Assembly (NCBI RefSeq): GCF_022398315.1
Contig: NZ_JAKEVF010000001.1
Coordinates: forward strand, 37,007 to 101,006
Length of the DNA stretch: 64,000 bases
Direction: 5' to 3'
Source of the DNA: Shewanella sp. Isolate11
GTDB lineage: Bacteria > Pseudomonadota > Gammaproteobacteria > Enterobacterales > Shewanellaceae
Shown here in pieces: positions 17,331-27,302 of this stretch. Numbering within the stretch: position 1 is the stretch's first letter; every line of letters starts with the position of its first letter. Under the pieces are notes generated by a model that ran no database searches, was not told where the DNA came from, and worked only from the letters and a program-made list of their open reading frames with translations. The position numbers were made by a program, and so were the translations under genes.

Positions 17331-20204
17331 ATGCTGAAGAGATTGAAGCGGATAGGTGTTTTATCTGTTGTTTTGGGGATAATCACTGCCTGTGGTGGTG
17401 ATGGTTCGGATGAAGTGAAACCGATTGTTAAGCTGAGCCAGAATTTGAGTTTCACCCAGCCAACCAGTGTCGATAAAACCTTTGGCGATGCCGATTTTAC
17501 TAATACACTACAAGGTGTTGTAGGCTCGGGTGCCATAAGTTATAGCAGTTCAAATCCAGATGTGGCGACCGTTTCCACTGAAGGCGTAGTTACCCTGATC
17601 AGTGCCGGTAGTAGCCAAATTTCTGCCAATGTGGCTGAGGATGCCAATTACCTCAGTGCTTCGGTGTCATATCAATTAAATGTGGCCAAGGCCGAAAGAG
17701 ATCTTAGCTTTGCAACGGGCATCATGACGAAAACCTATGGTGATGCCGATTTTAGCAATGTATTGCTGGGACGCTTAGGCAGCGGAACTGTCAGCTATTC
17801 CAGTTCGAATCCAGATGTGGCAACCATTTCCAGTGAAGGTCTGGTGACCATTATGGCTGCGGGAACGAGTAGCATCTCGGTGGATATTACCGAAGATGCT
17901 AATTTCTTAAGTGGCCTCGCGACTTATCAGCTCGAAGTCGCCAAAGGTGACCGGCAGCTGGCGTTTGATAATACCGGTACAGTGGCATTGTTTGTCGATC
18001 AAACTTATTTAAACGCCATTAATCTCGCTGTAGATGAGGTAACTTTTAGCAGTCAAGATCAAACGGTTGCATCGGTTGATGTCAGTGGTTTGGTGACGGC
18101 CCATGCTTCTGGCGAGTCTGAGATCTTTGCCGATATGGCTGAAACCGAAAATTATTTGGCGTCCAGCAGCAGTTTTATGGTGTCGGTAGCGCCTGAGTCG
18201 ATGGCCATTAATCTGTTGATTGGCGAGGCTGATACCAGCGTGACGACCGATGCAGACACTCCGCTGCAGTTAGTGCGTACCACGCAGGCCGATTGCGATT
18301 ATACCAATTTAACCAGTTGTGTTGATGGGCAGGTCGATGAGTTGGCTACTACGTCGCTGACCGATAGCGTGCTAACCACGACTCAAGGTGCCTATTTAAG
18401 CCTGCAGCATGGCGAGCACCATGGACAAACCAATTTTGTGTCCAGTCAGGTCGCACCGGGATTAAGTTCCACTAAACTGGTTTCCTTCGACGGTTACCTT
18501 TGGTTAGTCGGTGGGTTATCGATTCCATATAACAATAAGAGTGTATGGCGCTCGCGCGATGGAAATGTTTGGCAAAGTGTCACCGATGATGTGCCTTTTG
18601 ACGATCGCTCTGCCGTTGCAGCCTTTGTTTTTAATGATCAGTTGTGGGTGATGGGGACAAGGAGTGATCGCACCATTAATGATCTTTGGCGTTCATCGGA
18701 TGGCGTGAATTGGACCTTGGTTAATCGTGACATGGGGTTTGGCGATCGCAACAACTACAATGTTGTGCCTTTTGAGGGCAAGATGTGGGTTTTCGGGGGG
18801 TACGACTTTACCGACAGTGCCTATGTTAAAGAGATCTGGTCATCAACCGATGGGGTTAGCTGGACTGAGGAAGCCGCGGACGCAACAGCTACTCAAAGAG
18901 TGAGTGCGGCGTTTGTCGAATTTAACGGCAAGCTGTGGCAAATAGGTGGTCGTGACGATAGCGGTCAGCTGAGCGATGTTTGGAGCTCCAGCGATGGCGT
19001 TATTTGGACTCAGGAGATTGGCGATGCTGGATTTGAGGGGCGTGAACGGCATGATGTGCGGGTGCTGGACAATCAACTGGTCCTGCTGGGTGGAATGATC
19101 TCCAATGTCGATCCGAATCGCTCCAGTTTTCCAAATGATGTCTGGCTGTCATCAGATGGTATCAACTGGACACAGGCAAACGCCGATGCGCCATTTGGGG
19201 TAAAGACTACGGTAGGCTACAAGGCGCGAAAATTCTTCGCCACTAGTGTGCACCAAGGAACACTTATCGTGTTTGGTGGTCGCAGTGAAGATCTCGGCTC
19301 AGTGCTTAACGATGGCTGGCAGACCCGTGATGCTGCAGATTGGCAACCATTAACCTCGCAGTTCCCTGGATTATCCTTCGTTAAGGCTGTCAGCAACAAT
19401 CAGCAGCTGCAACTCTTCTCGGGTAATAACCAGGATGGTATTGAAGTCCACTCGTTGTGGCACTCTAAAGGCGGTTCTAGCTGGTCACTGGATCAGAGTG
19501 TGGCACTTCCCTTTGCTAACGGTAGCGACATTATCATGTTTGCTGGCAAGTTATGGGCTTTCCATGTGTCGGGCATTTACTCTTCTCTTGACGGTAAAAC
19601 CTGGTCCCTAGAGACGACGGCGACGCCATATACCTGGAATCAATACTCGCCGTTTGCTGTACATCAACTCAAGGGAGAGTTATGGACAGTTAATCCTCTG
19701 ACTGGAGATATTTATTCCTCGGTGGATGGGGTGAATTGGACGGAAGAGAGCACTAATAATTATCCTCAAGGTAATGATGCTGCGCTGGTGAGTTTTCAAG
19801 ATAAACTTTGGGCTGTGGCTGGTAACAAAAGCGGTAATAAATTGAGTGAGATCTGGTCATCAGCTGACGGTATTGATTGGAGTAAAGCCGTCGATAGTTC
19901 GGCGTTGGGGGCAAGAGCGGTTAATCAGTTGCTCGTTTTTGATAATAAACTTTGGGCGTTTGGTGGTTATGATGATAGCCAGCCACTCAAGGATCTCTGG
20001 AGCTCGGAAGATGGCACCACTTGGGTGAAAGTCATAGACGAGTTGCCATTTGCAGATACGCAAGGCTACCGGGTTATTGTCCATGACAATAAATTGATTG
20101 TCATGGGCGGGGCTAACACATCGGGGACACCAACCCATCAAGTCTGGATTTCGACCGATGGCAGCGATTGGCGTTTAGCCTTAAGGCAAGAGCTTAACTT
20201 TTAA
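17331..20204 (+). CDS. Large lipoprotein with Ig-like and kelch-like repeats
   Basis: 957 aa. A lipoprotein signal (MLKRLKRIGVLSVVLGIITAC, lipidated Cys about 21) is followed by an acidic linker. Three bacterial Ig-like modules lie at about 38-115, 120-205 and 210-285; the first two are obvious internal duplications (both contain SYSSSNPDVAT and end in AEDANYL or TEDANFL). From about 370 to the end there are some ten repeats with the shape xLWxxGG...VWSSxDGVxWT, which fold as a kelch-like propeller and recall predicted sialidase or BNR-like surface proteins. It is probably exposed on the cell surface and binds a ligand. No catalytic motif was recognised. Confidence 0.8.
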   Translation: MLKRLKRIGVLSVVLGIITACGGDGSDEVKPIVKLSQNLSFTQPTSVDKTFGDADFTNTLQGVVGSGAISYSSSNPDVATVSTEGVVTLISAGSSQISANVAEDANYLSASVSYQLNVAKAERDLSFATGIMTKTYGDADFSNVLLGRLGSGTVSYSSSNPDVATISSEGLVTIMAAGTSSISVDITEDANFLSGLATYQLEVAKGDRQLAFDNTGTVALFVDQTYLNAINLAVDEVTFSSQDQTVASVDVSGLVTAHASGESEIFADMAETENYLASSSSFMVSVAPESMAINLLIGEADTSVTTDADTPLQLVRTTQADCDYTNLTSCVDGQVDELATTSLTDSVLTTTQGAYLSLQHGEHHGQTNFVSSQVAPGLSSTKLVSFDGYLWLVGGLSIPYNNKSVWRSRDGNVWQSVTDDVPFDDRSAVAAFVFNDQLWVMGTRSDRTINDLWRSSDGVNWTLVNRDMGFGDRNNYNVVPFEGKMWVFGGYDFTDSAYVKEIWSSTDGVSWTEEAADATATQRVSAAFVEFNGKLWQIGGRDDSGQLSDVWSSSDGVIWTQEIGDAGFEGRERHDVRVLDNQLVLLGGMISNVDPNRSSFPNDVWLSSDGINWTQANADAPFGVKTTVGYKARKFFATSVHQGTLIVFGGRSEDLGSVLNDGWQTRDAADWQPLTSQFPGLSFVKAVSNNQQLQLFSGNNQDGIEVHSLWHSKGGSSWSLDQSVALPFANGSDIIMFAGKLWAFHVSGIYSSLDGKTWSLETTATPYTWNQYSPFAVHQLKGELWTVNPLTGDIYSSVDGVNWTEESTNNYPQGNDAALVSFQDKLWAVAGNKSGNKLSEIWSSADGIDWSKAVDSSALGARAVNQLLVFDNKLWAFGGYDDSQPLKDLWSSEDGTTWVKVIDELPFADTQGYRVIVHDNKLIVMGGANTSGTPTHQVWISTDGSDWRLALRQELNF

Positions 20205-20329
20205 TTCTTGTCATTATTGTTATCCACTTAGCGTCTTCGTTCGAAGGCGCTATTGTTTTGCGGTGCTCATTTCAGTTTGAATTTATCTGCTTGTGCTAAG
20301 GTTCGTCACTTTATTGGAGATGGAAAAAT

Positions 20330-20908
20330 ATGAATAAAGCTTATTCCTTAGTTGCGTTGTTCGCATCGTTTGTAGCCCTTCCTAGTTATGCGAGCGTGAG
20401 TGAGCAAGATGTATTCTTTGATCGTATTGCAGCCCACTGTGGTCAGGCTTTTGAAGGTAAGATCACCGCAGGAGATAGCGCAGATTCGGCTTTTAGTGGT
20501 AAAAAGTTAGTGATGCATGTGCGCGAATGTAGCGATACTGAGCTGAAAATTCCGTTTCATGTGGGAGATGATCATTCTCGTACTTGGATTATTACCAAAA
20601 CCGATAATGGCCTGCGTTTAAAGCACGATCATCGTCATCAAGATGGCAGTGAAGATAAGGTCACCATGTATGGTGGTGATACTGTGGCTAGTGGAACTGC
20701 CGAGTTACAATCTTTCCCTGTCGATCAATTTTCTATCGATAATTTTAACCAAAATGGTTTAAGCCAATCGGTGACCAATGTTTGGCATGTAGGTATTAAT
20801 AACGATACTTATGTATACCGTCTGACGCGCGAGAATCGCGACTTTAAGGTGGACTTTGACCTGACTAAACCCGTTGCACTTCCACCAGTGCCTTGGGGTC
20901 ATAAATAG
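20330..20908 (+). CDS. Secreted protein of unknown function
   Basis: 192 aa with a clear signal peptide (cleavage after PSYA, about residue 21). The mature part has two cysteines (C37 and C62) that could form a disulfide and a His/Asp-rich stretch (LKHDHRHQDGSEDK). I do not recognise the family. The ribosome site TGGAGATGGA supports the ATG. It is followed by a strong bidirectional terminator and is convergent with the peptidase gene. Confidence 0.7.
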   Translation: MNKAYSLVALFASFVALPSYASVSEQDVFFDRIAAHCGQAFEGKITAGDSADSAFSGKKLVMHVRECSDTELKIPFHVGDDHSRTWIITKTDNGLRLKHDHRHQDGSEDKVTMYGGDTVASGTAELQSFPVDQFSIDNFNQNGLSQSVTNVWHVGINNDTYVYRLTRENRDFKVDFDLTKPVALPPVPWGHK

Positions 20909-20941
20909 TTTTTATGAAGGTTCTGCAGAGTTTGAGTTAAT

Positions 20942-20969
20942 AAAAAAGCGCCAATAATGGCGCTTTTTT
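20942..20969. terminator. Bidirectional terminator
   Basis: A 12-bp perfect stem (AAAAAAGCGCCA with TGGCGCTTTTTT) has an ATAA loop and T runs on both strands. It separates the convergent secreted-protein and peptidase genes and should serve both. Confidence 0.9.
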
Positions 20970-20996
20970 ACGTTGATTTGAGTTTAGCGTTTGGCT

Positions 20997-23060
20997 CTAA
21001 TTTATCGCCTTACCAAGCACATAATATTCAAACCATTTCTGATCCCAATCCATCTTCGCTTTTTTATGTTGGTATGTGCTTAGGCCATGACCTTCGCCGG
21101 GATAGATGGCTAACTCAACGGGTACATTGAGGTAATGTTTTAGGGCGCGATAGAGCCCTTGAGCATGACCCAATGGAACACGTTGATCATTTTCGCCAAT
21201 ATGGATCAAGGTTGGCGTCTTGATCTTATCCGCATGGGTGAGCGATGAACCGTGGGTATAAGCATCGGGTTTTTCCCAAGGAAGGCCTTGCATAAAATTG
21301 ACCACATGACCAGGGGTATCTTCGAGCATCCATTGCAGACGCTGATCGAATACCCCCGCGCCTGAACTGGCAGCCTTGAAACGCGTAGTAGTGCTGATTA
21401 AGGCGTTAGTTAGGTAACCACCATTACTCCAGCCCATCACTGCCATCTTGTCACCGTCGGCAATACCCTGAGCGATGAGGTGATCGACTCCAGCCATGAT
21501 GTCTTTCACTTCGATATCATGCTCGTGTCCAACCAGTTGGGTTAGGAACTGGTCACCATAACCGGTTGAGCCGCGATAGTTTGGCGATAACAGAGCCCAA
21601 CCATTAGCGCTGAAGGTCGAACGACCGTAAGATCTATGTTGCAAGGCATAAGGTGTTGCTGAGGTTGGCCCGCCGTGAATTTGCACCACGAGCGGTAATG
21701 CGCCATCGCCTTTTTTATAGCCTGCAGGCAGTTCGAGAATACCTTCGACTTGGCTGCCGTCGCTTGCTTGCCATTTCACCACTGACACTTGTGGCAATAT
21801 CCAGCTATCGACTTGCGGGTTGATATTGGTGATGCGTTTATATTTGGCTTTTCTACTGGCACCATCGGCTATAAATAAATCGCTAAAATGATCTTGTCCA
21901 TTGTGGCTGAAGGCTAGTTTTTTGCCATCATGACTGAAGCTGTAGCTACCTATGACTAAGTCTCCAGCAACGACAGTGCGAGTATCGCCTTGTTGGTTGC
22001 CGTCAATTTCAGTGCAATACAGTTTGACGCGGGCGTGATCGAAGCCGCGAAAGCAAATCTCATTGCTATTAGGGCGCCAATGAATATCGCCAGCATTGAG
22101 TGTCATATCTCCACTGTGGGTAAGCTCAATGGCTTTATCTGTTTGAGGTGTGGCGACAAACAGCTTACCTGGATAACCATCGAAATCGATTCTAAAGGCC
22201 AGTTGCTGGTTGTTGTCATTCCAGTCCAATCCAAGGAGCCAACCATAAGGGGAAGGAGCGTTAGCACGCCAAGCGGTATCGGTTAATACCTTATTGTTAG
22301 TGGTTTTAGTGTCGAAGACTTCGATGTTTGACCAGCCTTCTAAATTTACTAATTCGTTATCGCTGGTGGTAATGCGGGCTATCTGGCTGGCATCAGCATT
22401 GACGCTAAATTCCCATACCACCTTGTCGTCATCTAGGATGAGTGACTGTTGATAATGTTGTAAGTCTATTTTATACAATGGGTTAGTAGTGACTTTACCA
22501 TGAGCGTATTTGGGCGTGTTGTGTTTGGCACGCATATCAGCCCAGATATCTTTGTCTGTGGTGGCTTTGTTGGATAGAAAGTAAAGATTATTGCCATCGC
22601 TAGCGAGTTGGAAAGATTTTACTCCTTCGCTCTCTTTGGTGATGGGTACCGCTTCACCACCAGTGACTGCGAGTCTGAAGACTTGAGGTTTTCCGTTATA
22701 GGGAGCTTTTTTATCTTCATGGCTCTGCTTACTGATATAGTAAATATATTGGCCGTCAGGGCTCCATTGCGGGCTGGATTCACTTTCATTGGTAAAGGTT
22801 AGGCGTTGAGTCTGGCGACTCTTAGTGTTGACTAGCCAAAGGTCGCGTTGAGACTTATCTAGCTCTTTATCCCAACGGGATTCTAACCAGACTGCTTGTT
22901 TGCCATCAGGGCTCAGTTGCACCTTGCTCATGTTGGCAATAGTAAAAAAGTCATCATTGGTGATCTTGTGAGTACGCTCTATGGTATTGGCTTGGCCGTT
23001 GAGGCCGAATAATCCAGCAGAGATGGCTGCCAGTATGGTGAGTGTATTTACCCTTCCCAT
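20997..23060 (-). CDS. S9 family prolyl oligopeptidase-like peptidase (exported)
   Basis: 687 aa with a signal peptide (about 1-24). The N-terminal half is a WD40-like beta propeller with repeats such as SPQWSPDGQYIYYIS and LAFSHNGQDHFSDLF. The C-terminal half is an alpha/beta hydrolase with nucleophile serine in GWSNGGY, the acid in GENDQRVPLGH and the base histidine in GEGHGL. The oxyanion region reads VVQIHGGP. This matches the S9C acylaminoacyl-peptidase/DPP-like group, which cleaves short peptides in the periplasm. It stands alone and has its own promoter region. Confidence 0.93.
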   Translation of the reverse strand: MGRVNTLTILAAISAGLFGLNGQANTIERTHKITNDDFFTIANMSKVQLSPDGKQAVWLESRWDKELDKSQRDLWLVNTKSRQTQRLTFTNESESSPQWSPDGQYIYYISKQSHEDKKAPYNGKPQVFRLAVTGGEAVPITKESEGVKSFQLASDGNNLYFLSNKATTDKDIWADMRAKHNTPKYAHGKVTTNPLYKIDLQHYQQSLILDDDKVVWEFSVNADASQIARITTSDNELVNLEGWSNIEVFDTKTTNNKVLTDTAWRANAPSPYGWLLGLDWNDNNQQLAFRIDFDGYPGKLFVATPQTDKAIELTHSGDMTLNAGDIHWRPNSNEICFRGFDHARVKLYCTEIDGNQQGDTRTVVAGDLVIGSYSFSHDGKKLAFSHNGQDHFSDLFIADGASRKAKYKRITNINPQVDSWILPQVSVVKWQASDGSQVEGILELPAGYKKGDGALPLVVQIHGGPTSATPYALQHRSYGRSTFSANGWALLSPNYRGSTGYGDQFLTQLVGHEHDIEVKDIMAGVDHLIAQGIADGDKMAVMGWSNGGYLTNALISTTTRFKAASSGAGVFDQRLQWMLEDTPGHVVNFMQGLPWEKPDAYTHGSSLTHADKIKTPTLIHIGENDQRVPLGHAQGLYRALKHYLNVPVELAIYPGEGHGLSTYQHKKAKMDWDQKWFEYYVLGKAIN

Positions 23061-23150
23061 CAGATTCCCTTACATTTCAAATTATCATTATTTTTAGCAG
23101 CCTTAAGGCTAGGGATACCTTAACTCAAAATGCTCATGGGGTGAATTTAG

Positions 23151-24032
23151 TTACGCTTTTTTCTCGTCGTTGAGGATTTGCTGTAAGAAATTAATTTCTT
23201 CGTTTGAAAGGAGTTTGTGATAGGCAGGGCGTTGAGGGCTAGGACGCTGATGATGAGATTGGCTGCCGCGTAAATAGGCGGTGATCGTGATCTGTTTTAG
23301 ACCGTAAATCGCTAACCCATAAACGGTCAACAGTAGGAATATATTGGTAAATGCTTGACTTGTAATGTTGACCTGATCGCCAAAATACACCGGAAAAATC
23401 ACCATGAATGTTCGGATAAGCCAGTTGATCAGCATGGCCAAAGTTAATACCAGTAACCATTTTAGTTTGATCGCTTTAATTGTATTGTGGTGTGCTTTAG
23501 GTGTTTCATTTTTGAAGCGTTTCAGCAGCTTGAGAATACAATAAAAATAGATACAGGCATGTAAACTGAGTAAAACTGGCAGTATCGATGCAAGTAAGGT
23601 GACATGATTGAAAGCGTGGCGGCTTTCAGGATAGGTATAGAGTCTAAAATCACTATCGAACATAAAAGCAATCGAGATAATAAACGCCAACGAGCCTGCC
23701 GGGAAAAAATGCCAAGATCGTCGTGTGCTGCGTTTGGTATTGTGCAAGGTTTGATAGCAGTACAGATATAACAACGGCGTTAACAAAAAGTATGTGGGGA
23801 CCAGTAGAATAAAAAATAACTGTAGTGGAAAAGGGGAGTTTTGCGGATTAACTAAACCCGTTAAAAAATAAACGGCAACCAGAGTGAAGAGCGTGCCTAA
23901 AAGTTTATGGTTTCCATGACGATCGCGGTAAAGATAACGGATATAAGTACCCAGCCCGATGCAATGCAGTCCACCGAGTAATGAGATCCACCAATACCCT
24001 TCATACAAGAAGTTGTTGTACGTTATATCCAT
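23151..24032 (-). CDS. Seven-helix membrane protein resembling the sensor part of AraC-type regulators
   Basis: 293 aa with about seven or eight hydrophobic segments (10-28, 42-60, 72-92, 108-124, 140-165, 190-215, 225-245). The layout and the cytoplasmic tail (YHKLLSNEEINFLQQILNDEKKA) look like the membrane domain and linker of AraC-family membrane regulators. In those, the linker leads into a helix-turn-helix of about 100 residues. Here the frame stops at that point, and no helix-turn-helix follows before the peptidase gene. It could be a truncated regulator or a sensor that works with a separate partner. Resemblance is from memory of the family, not from an alignment. Confidence 0.55.
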   Translation of the reverse strand: MDITYNNFLYEGYWWISLLGGLHCIGLGTYIRYLYRDRHGNHKLLGTLFTLVAVYFLTGLVNPQNSPFPLQLFFILLVPTYFLLTPLLYLYCYQTLHNTKRSTRRSWHFFPAGSLAFIISIAFMFDSDFRLYTYPESRHAFNHVTLLASILPVLLSLHACIYFYCILKLLKRFKNETPKAHHNTIKAIKLKWLLVLTLAMLINWLIRTFMVIFPVYFGDQVNITSQAFTNIFLLLTVYGLAIYGLKQITITAYLRGSQSHHQRPSPQRPAYHKLLSNEEINFLQQILNDEKKA

Positions 24033-24125
24033 ATAACGGCATTGTGATGGAAATTAAGTCAATTAAGCAAGCTAAATGTATAAAATTACACCATTTAGGC
24101 GATTAATTATGCTTTTGGGCTTAAA

Positions 24126-24527
24126 TTATCGTCCGCCTTTGTCTTTTTCTAATCGAACATGTCTATTTGATGCGCCAGCGGGTGGTTTTCCTGGAACTTC
24201 TCCAAAGCGTTCAGCGATCAGGTGACGTATCGCCATTATTGGATGAGGCAATAGCATGCGTGGCCCCGCATAAATCATGATTTCACGAGCCTTTGCTTTT
24301 AATTCGGGTTTATAACAGTGAACCGGACATTTATTGCATGTCGGTTTTTGTTGGCCGTATGGGCAGCGATCCAGTCGGGTGTGGGCATATTCTAGAAAAG
24401 CTTGGCATTGCTGACACTGATCTAGTTTACCTTTTGCTGCACAATGATCTTTACAGTATATCTGTACCATTGCGGTAATGGTTTGAAACTCTTGTTGCAG
24501 TTTGCCATTCAGTACTGGAGAAACCAT
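24126..24527 (-). CDS. YgbA-like (nitrous oxide-stimulated promoter family) protein
   Basis: 133-aa cytoplasmic protein with many cysteines in CxxC-like pairs (CKDHC; CQQCQ; CNKCPVHC) and the family motif CPVHCYKPELKAKAREIM followed by YAGPRMLLPHPIMAIRHL. It fits the YgbA/PF11756 family, whose E. coli member is induced by nitric oxide through NsrR. The cysteines suggest binding of a metal or an Fe-S cluster. A possible NsrR site lies 82 bases upstream. Confidence 0.85.
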   Translation of the reverse strand: MVSPVLNGKLQQEFQTITAMVQIYCKDHCAAKGKLDQCQQCQAFLEYAHTRLDRCPYGQQKPTCNKCPVHCYKPELKAKAREIMIYAGPRMLLPHPIMAIRHLIAERFGEVPGKPPAGASNRHVRLEKDKGGR

Positions 24528-24608
24528 AGGTATGCCTGAGTCATTTACTAGGTCTTTCCAGATTACCTCGGCGATTTTGTGAATACAAAAACGGCACGCT
24601 GTTTTATG

Positions 24609-24631
24609 AAGATGCGCACAAAATGAAGCTT
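24609..24631 (-). promoter_or_regulatory. Putative NsrR operator upstream of ygbA-like gene
   Basis: The 23-base segment runs from AAGATGC at 24609 to CTT at 24631. It agrees with the E. coli NsrR palindrome (AAGATG...CATCTT, 23 bp) at about 16 positions, including the complete left half-site AAGATGC. The surrounding 24528-24835 gap otherwise shows only AT-rich divergent promoter sequence. The family next to it is a known NsrR target in E. coli, which supports the call. Confidence 0.45.
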
Positions 24632-24841
24632 TTAATCAGCCGTTGTGGTGGCTAAATCAGCACAATGTGCTTGCTTAACATCATATTCTTAACAATAAAA
24701 TGGTCATTTTTAACACAATTTTTGATAGCTGGCTGAAAAAGAGGTATAAATAATTGATTTATAGTAACAGACACATATTTCTGTAGATTTATAACATGCA
24801 ATAAGCCTAGCTAAGAGGCGATCAATCAACGGTGGATGATA

Positions 24842-25507
<666 letters not shown>

Positions 25508-25588
25508 TCTGCTGCATCATGCTTATTCGCGGTGTAAACTTGCGGCGCGATTAATGTGTCATAGTGCGTGTTAATGGCAAATTGAATT

Positions 25589-25616
25589 AAAAGGCGAATT
25601 TAGTTTCGCCTTTTTT
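25589..25616 (+). terminator. Intrinsic terminator after the Glu-Pro repeat gene
   Basis: Stem AAAAGGCGAA (25589-25598) with TTCGCCTTTT (25605-25614) and a six-base loop, followed by more T residues. Confidence 0.85.
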
Positions 25617-25693
25617 ATGCCTCACGGCCTAGATTCGATAATATGCTAATTGATGCAAGCGTTATGACCAAATAAGGTTCTAAAGGAGAAGTT

Positions 25694-26020
25694 ATGAAGG
25701 GTCGTTTTATTAGGGTACTAAGCCTGAGTTTTATCGCCCTGAGTTTTATCGCCCTGAGTTTATTAGGCCTGACGGCGTGTACCCAAGTGCCAACTTGGAC
25801 ACTGTTTTATTTTGCAGAGCAAGATACGATTCCGAAAGATGCTAAAGCTCATCATATTGCTGGCTATTATCAACAGCTAGATCAATGCTTAGCCAAAGGA
25901 GCTGGCATGGTGAAATTGAGTGAGTCGGGTAAAGGGGTTTATCAATGTGGATTTGAGTGCCAGGACGATGGTACCGGCAGTGTGCAATGCCAACGTTTTG
26001 AACAGGCTACAGCGTTATGA
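25694..26020 (+). CDS. Small lipoprotein of unknown function
   Basis: 108 aa. The signal region contains a repeated LSFIA unit and ends in the lipobox LTAC, with lipidated Cys about 29. The mature part has several cysteines (QCLAK, YQCGFECQDD, VQCQRF) and no recognised domain. The repeat in the signal peptide comes from a 15-base tandem repeat (25723-25762). The stop codon overlaps the start of the next gene (ATGA), so it is the first member of a translationally coupled trio ending with srkA. Confidence 0.7.
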   Translation: MKGRFIRVLSLSFIALSFIALSLLGLTACTQVPTWTLFYFAEQDTIPKDAKAHHIAGYYQQLDQCLAKGAGMVKLSESGKGVYQCGFECQDDGTGSVQCQRFEQATAL

Positions 26021-26301
26021 AAGTCACGCTAGATACTCAAGCGAAAAGCCTGTTGATTATTGCCGATATTCAGTTTGATCAATTTGAACATTTTGCCGAG
26101 CCATTGGCTCAATCTCTAGATTGTCGAGTGATAGAACGACATTGGGGCGCCGACCGCCATCAATGGTTATTGGAGTTTGAAGGTACGCTATTACAGCTTA
26201 ACTATGAGTTCTATGGCGATATTTGTTGGCTGTCGGTTGAGCGAGAGCAAGATGTCGAAGTGCTTGAATATTTGGTGACACTATTGGAATCACATTCATG
26301 A
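26017..26301 (+). CDS. DUF3630-like small protein
   Basis: 94-aa soluble protein, with an alpha/beta pattern and the stretch HQWLLEFEGTLLQLNYEFYGDICWLSVE. It resembles the short DUF3630 proteins of Shewanella and Vibrio, whose function is unknown. Its ATG overlaps the upstream stop, and its own stop overlaps the ATG of srkA (ATGA in both cases), so all three are coupled. Confidence 0.65.
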   Translation: MKVTLDTQAKSLLIIADIQFDQFEHFAEPLAQSLDCRVIERHWGADRHQWLLEFEGTLLQLNYEFYGDICWLSVEREQDVEVLEYLVTLLESHS

Positions 26302-27302
26302 GTAGTGAGCAGCAAGGAGCGTGTTTTCATTATCAAGCGCTAACACCGGACCTTATTCTGGATGCGATTGAGTCTTTGGCTATCTATCCCGAAACGGGAT
26401 TATTAGCACTTAACAGCTATGAAAATCGCGTATATCAATTTCGCAGCGACGATAAAGTTCGTTATGTGGTCAAGTTTTATCGCCCAGAGCGTTGGAGCAA
26501 CGAGCAGATATTGGAAGAGCACCAGTTTTCTGCCGAGTTAGCGGAGCAAGAGATCCCCATTGCTACCCCCATTATTATTGACGGTCATTCGCTGCATGAG
26601 TATCAAGGTTATCGTTTTGCGCTCTTTCCCTCAATGGGAGGTCGAGCCTTCGAAGTCGATAACTTAGATCAATTAGAAGAAGTGGGACGCTTTATTGGTC
26701 GTATTCATCAATATAGTCAGACTAAAGCCTTTGTTTATCGCGATAGCTTAACCCCGCAATTATTAGGCGATGAATCGCTCGCATGGCTGAAAGCGTCGGG
26801 ACATGTTCCTGCAAGTTTGCAGACAGCCTATTTCACCATAGTGGAGCAGGTATTGGCTAAGGCTAAACAGATGTGGGCCGAGGTCGATGCGCGTTCGATT
26901 CGATTACATGGCGATCTGCATCCAAGCAATATTTTATGGACCCCAGATGGCCCAGGTTTTGTCGATCTCGATGACGCAAAGATGGGGCCTGCCATACAAG
27001 ATATTTGGATGATGTTAGCCGGCGACCGTCAGCAGCAAACCCTACAACTCGAAGTGTTACTAGAAGCCTATCAAGAGTTTTGTGATTTCGATAATCGCGA
27101 GTTAACCCTAATTGAGCCGCTGCGAGCGATGCGGATGTTGCATTATAACGCTTGGCTTAGCCGTCGCTGGCAAGATCCTGCTTTTCCAATGAACTTCCCT
27201 TGGTATGGCGAGGAGAAATATTGGGAACAACAGATACTGGCATTTAAAGAACAATTGGCAATGCTAGATGAGCCGCCATTGAGCCTCACCCCACAATATT
27301 GA
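26298..27302 (+). CDS. srkA: Stress response kinase SrkA (YihE)
   Basis: 334-aa Ser/Thr kinase of the APH/choline-kinase fold; E. coli SrkA has 328. The catalytic loop is LHGDLHPSNILW, followed by the metal-binding FVDLDDAKMGP. The N-terminal lobe begins with YENRVYQF and VVKFYRP. In E. coli it counters envelope-stress-induced death and sits directly upstream of dsbA under Cpx control. The same srkA-dsbA order is kept here with a 207-base gap. Confidence 0.93.
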   Translation: MSSEQQGACFHYQALTPDLILDAIESLAIYPETGLLALNSYENRVYQFRSDDKVRYVVKFYRPERWSNEQILEEHQFSAELAEQEIPIATPIIIDGHSLHEYQGYRFALFPSMGGRAFEVDNLDQLEEVGRFIGRIHQYSQTKAFVYRDSLTPQLLGDESLAWLKASGHVPASLQTAYFTIVEQVLAKAKQMWAEVDARSIRLHGDLHPSNILWTPDGPGFVDLDDAKMGPAIQDIWMMLAGDRQQQTLQLEVLLEAYQEFCDFDNRELTLIEPLRAMRMLHYNAWLSRRWQDPAFPMNFPWYGEEKYWEQQILAFKEQLAMLDEPPLSLTPQY

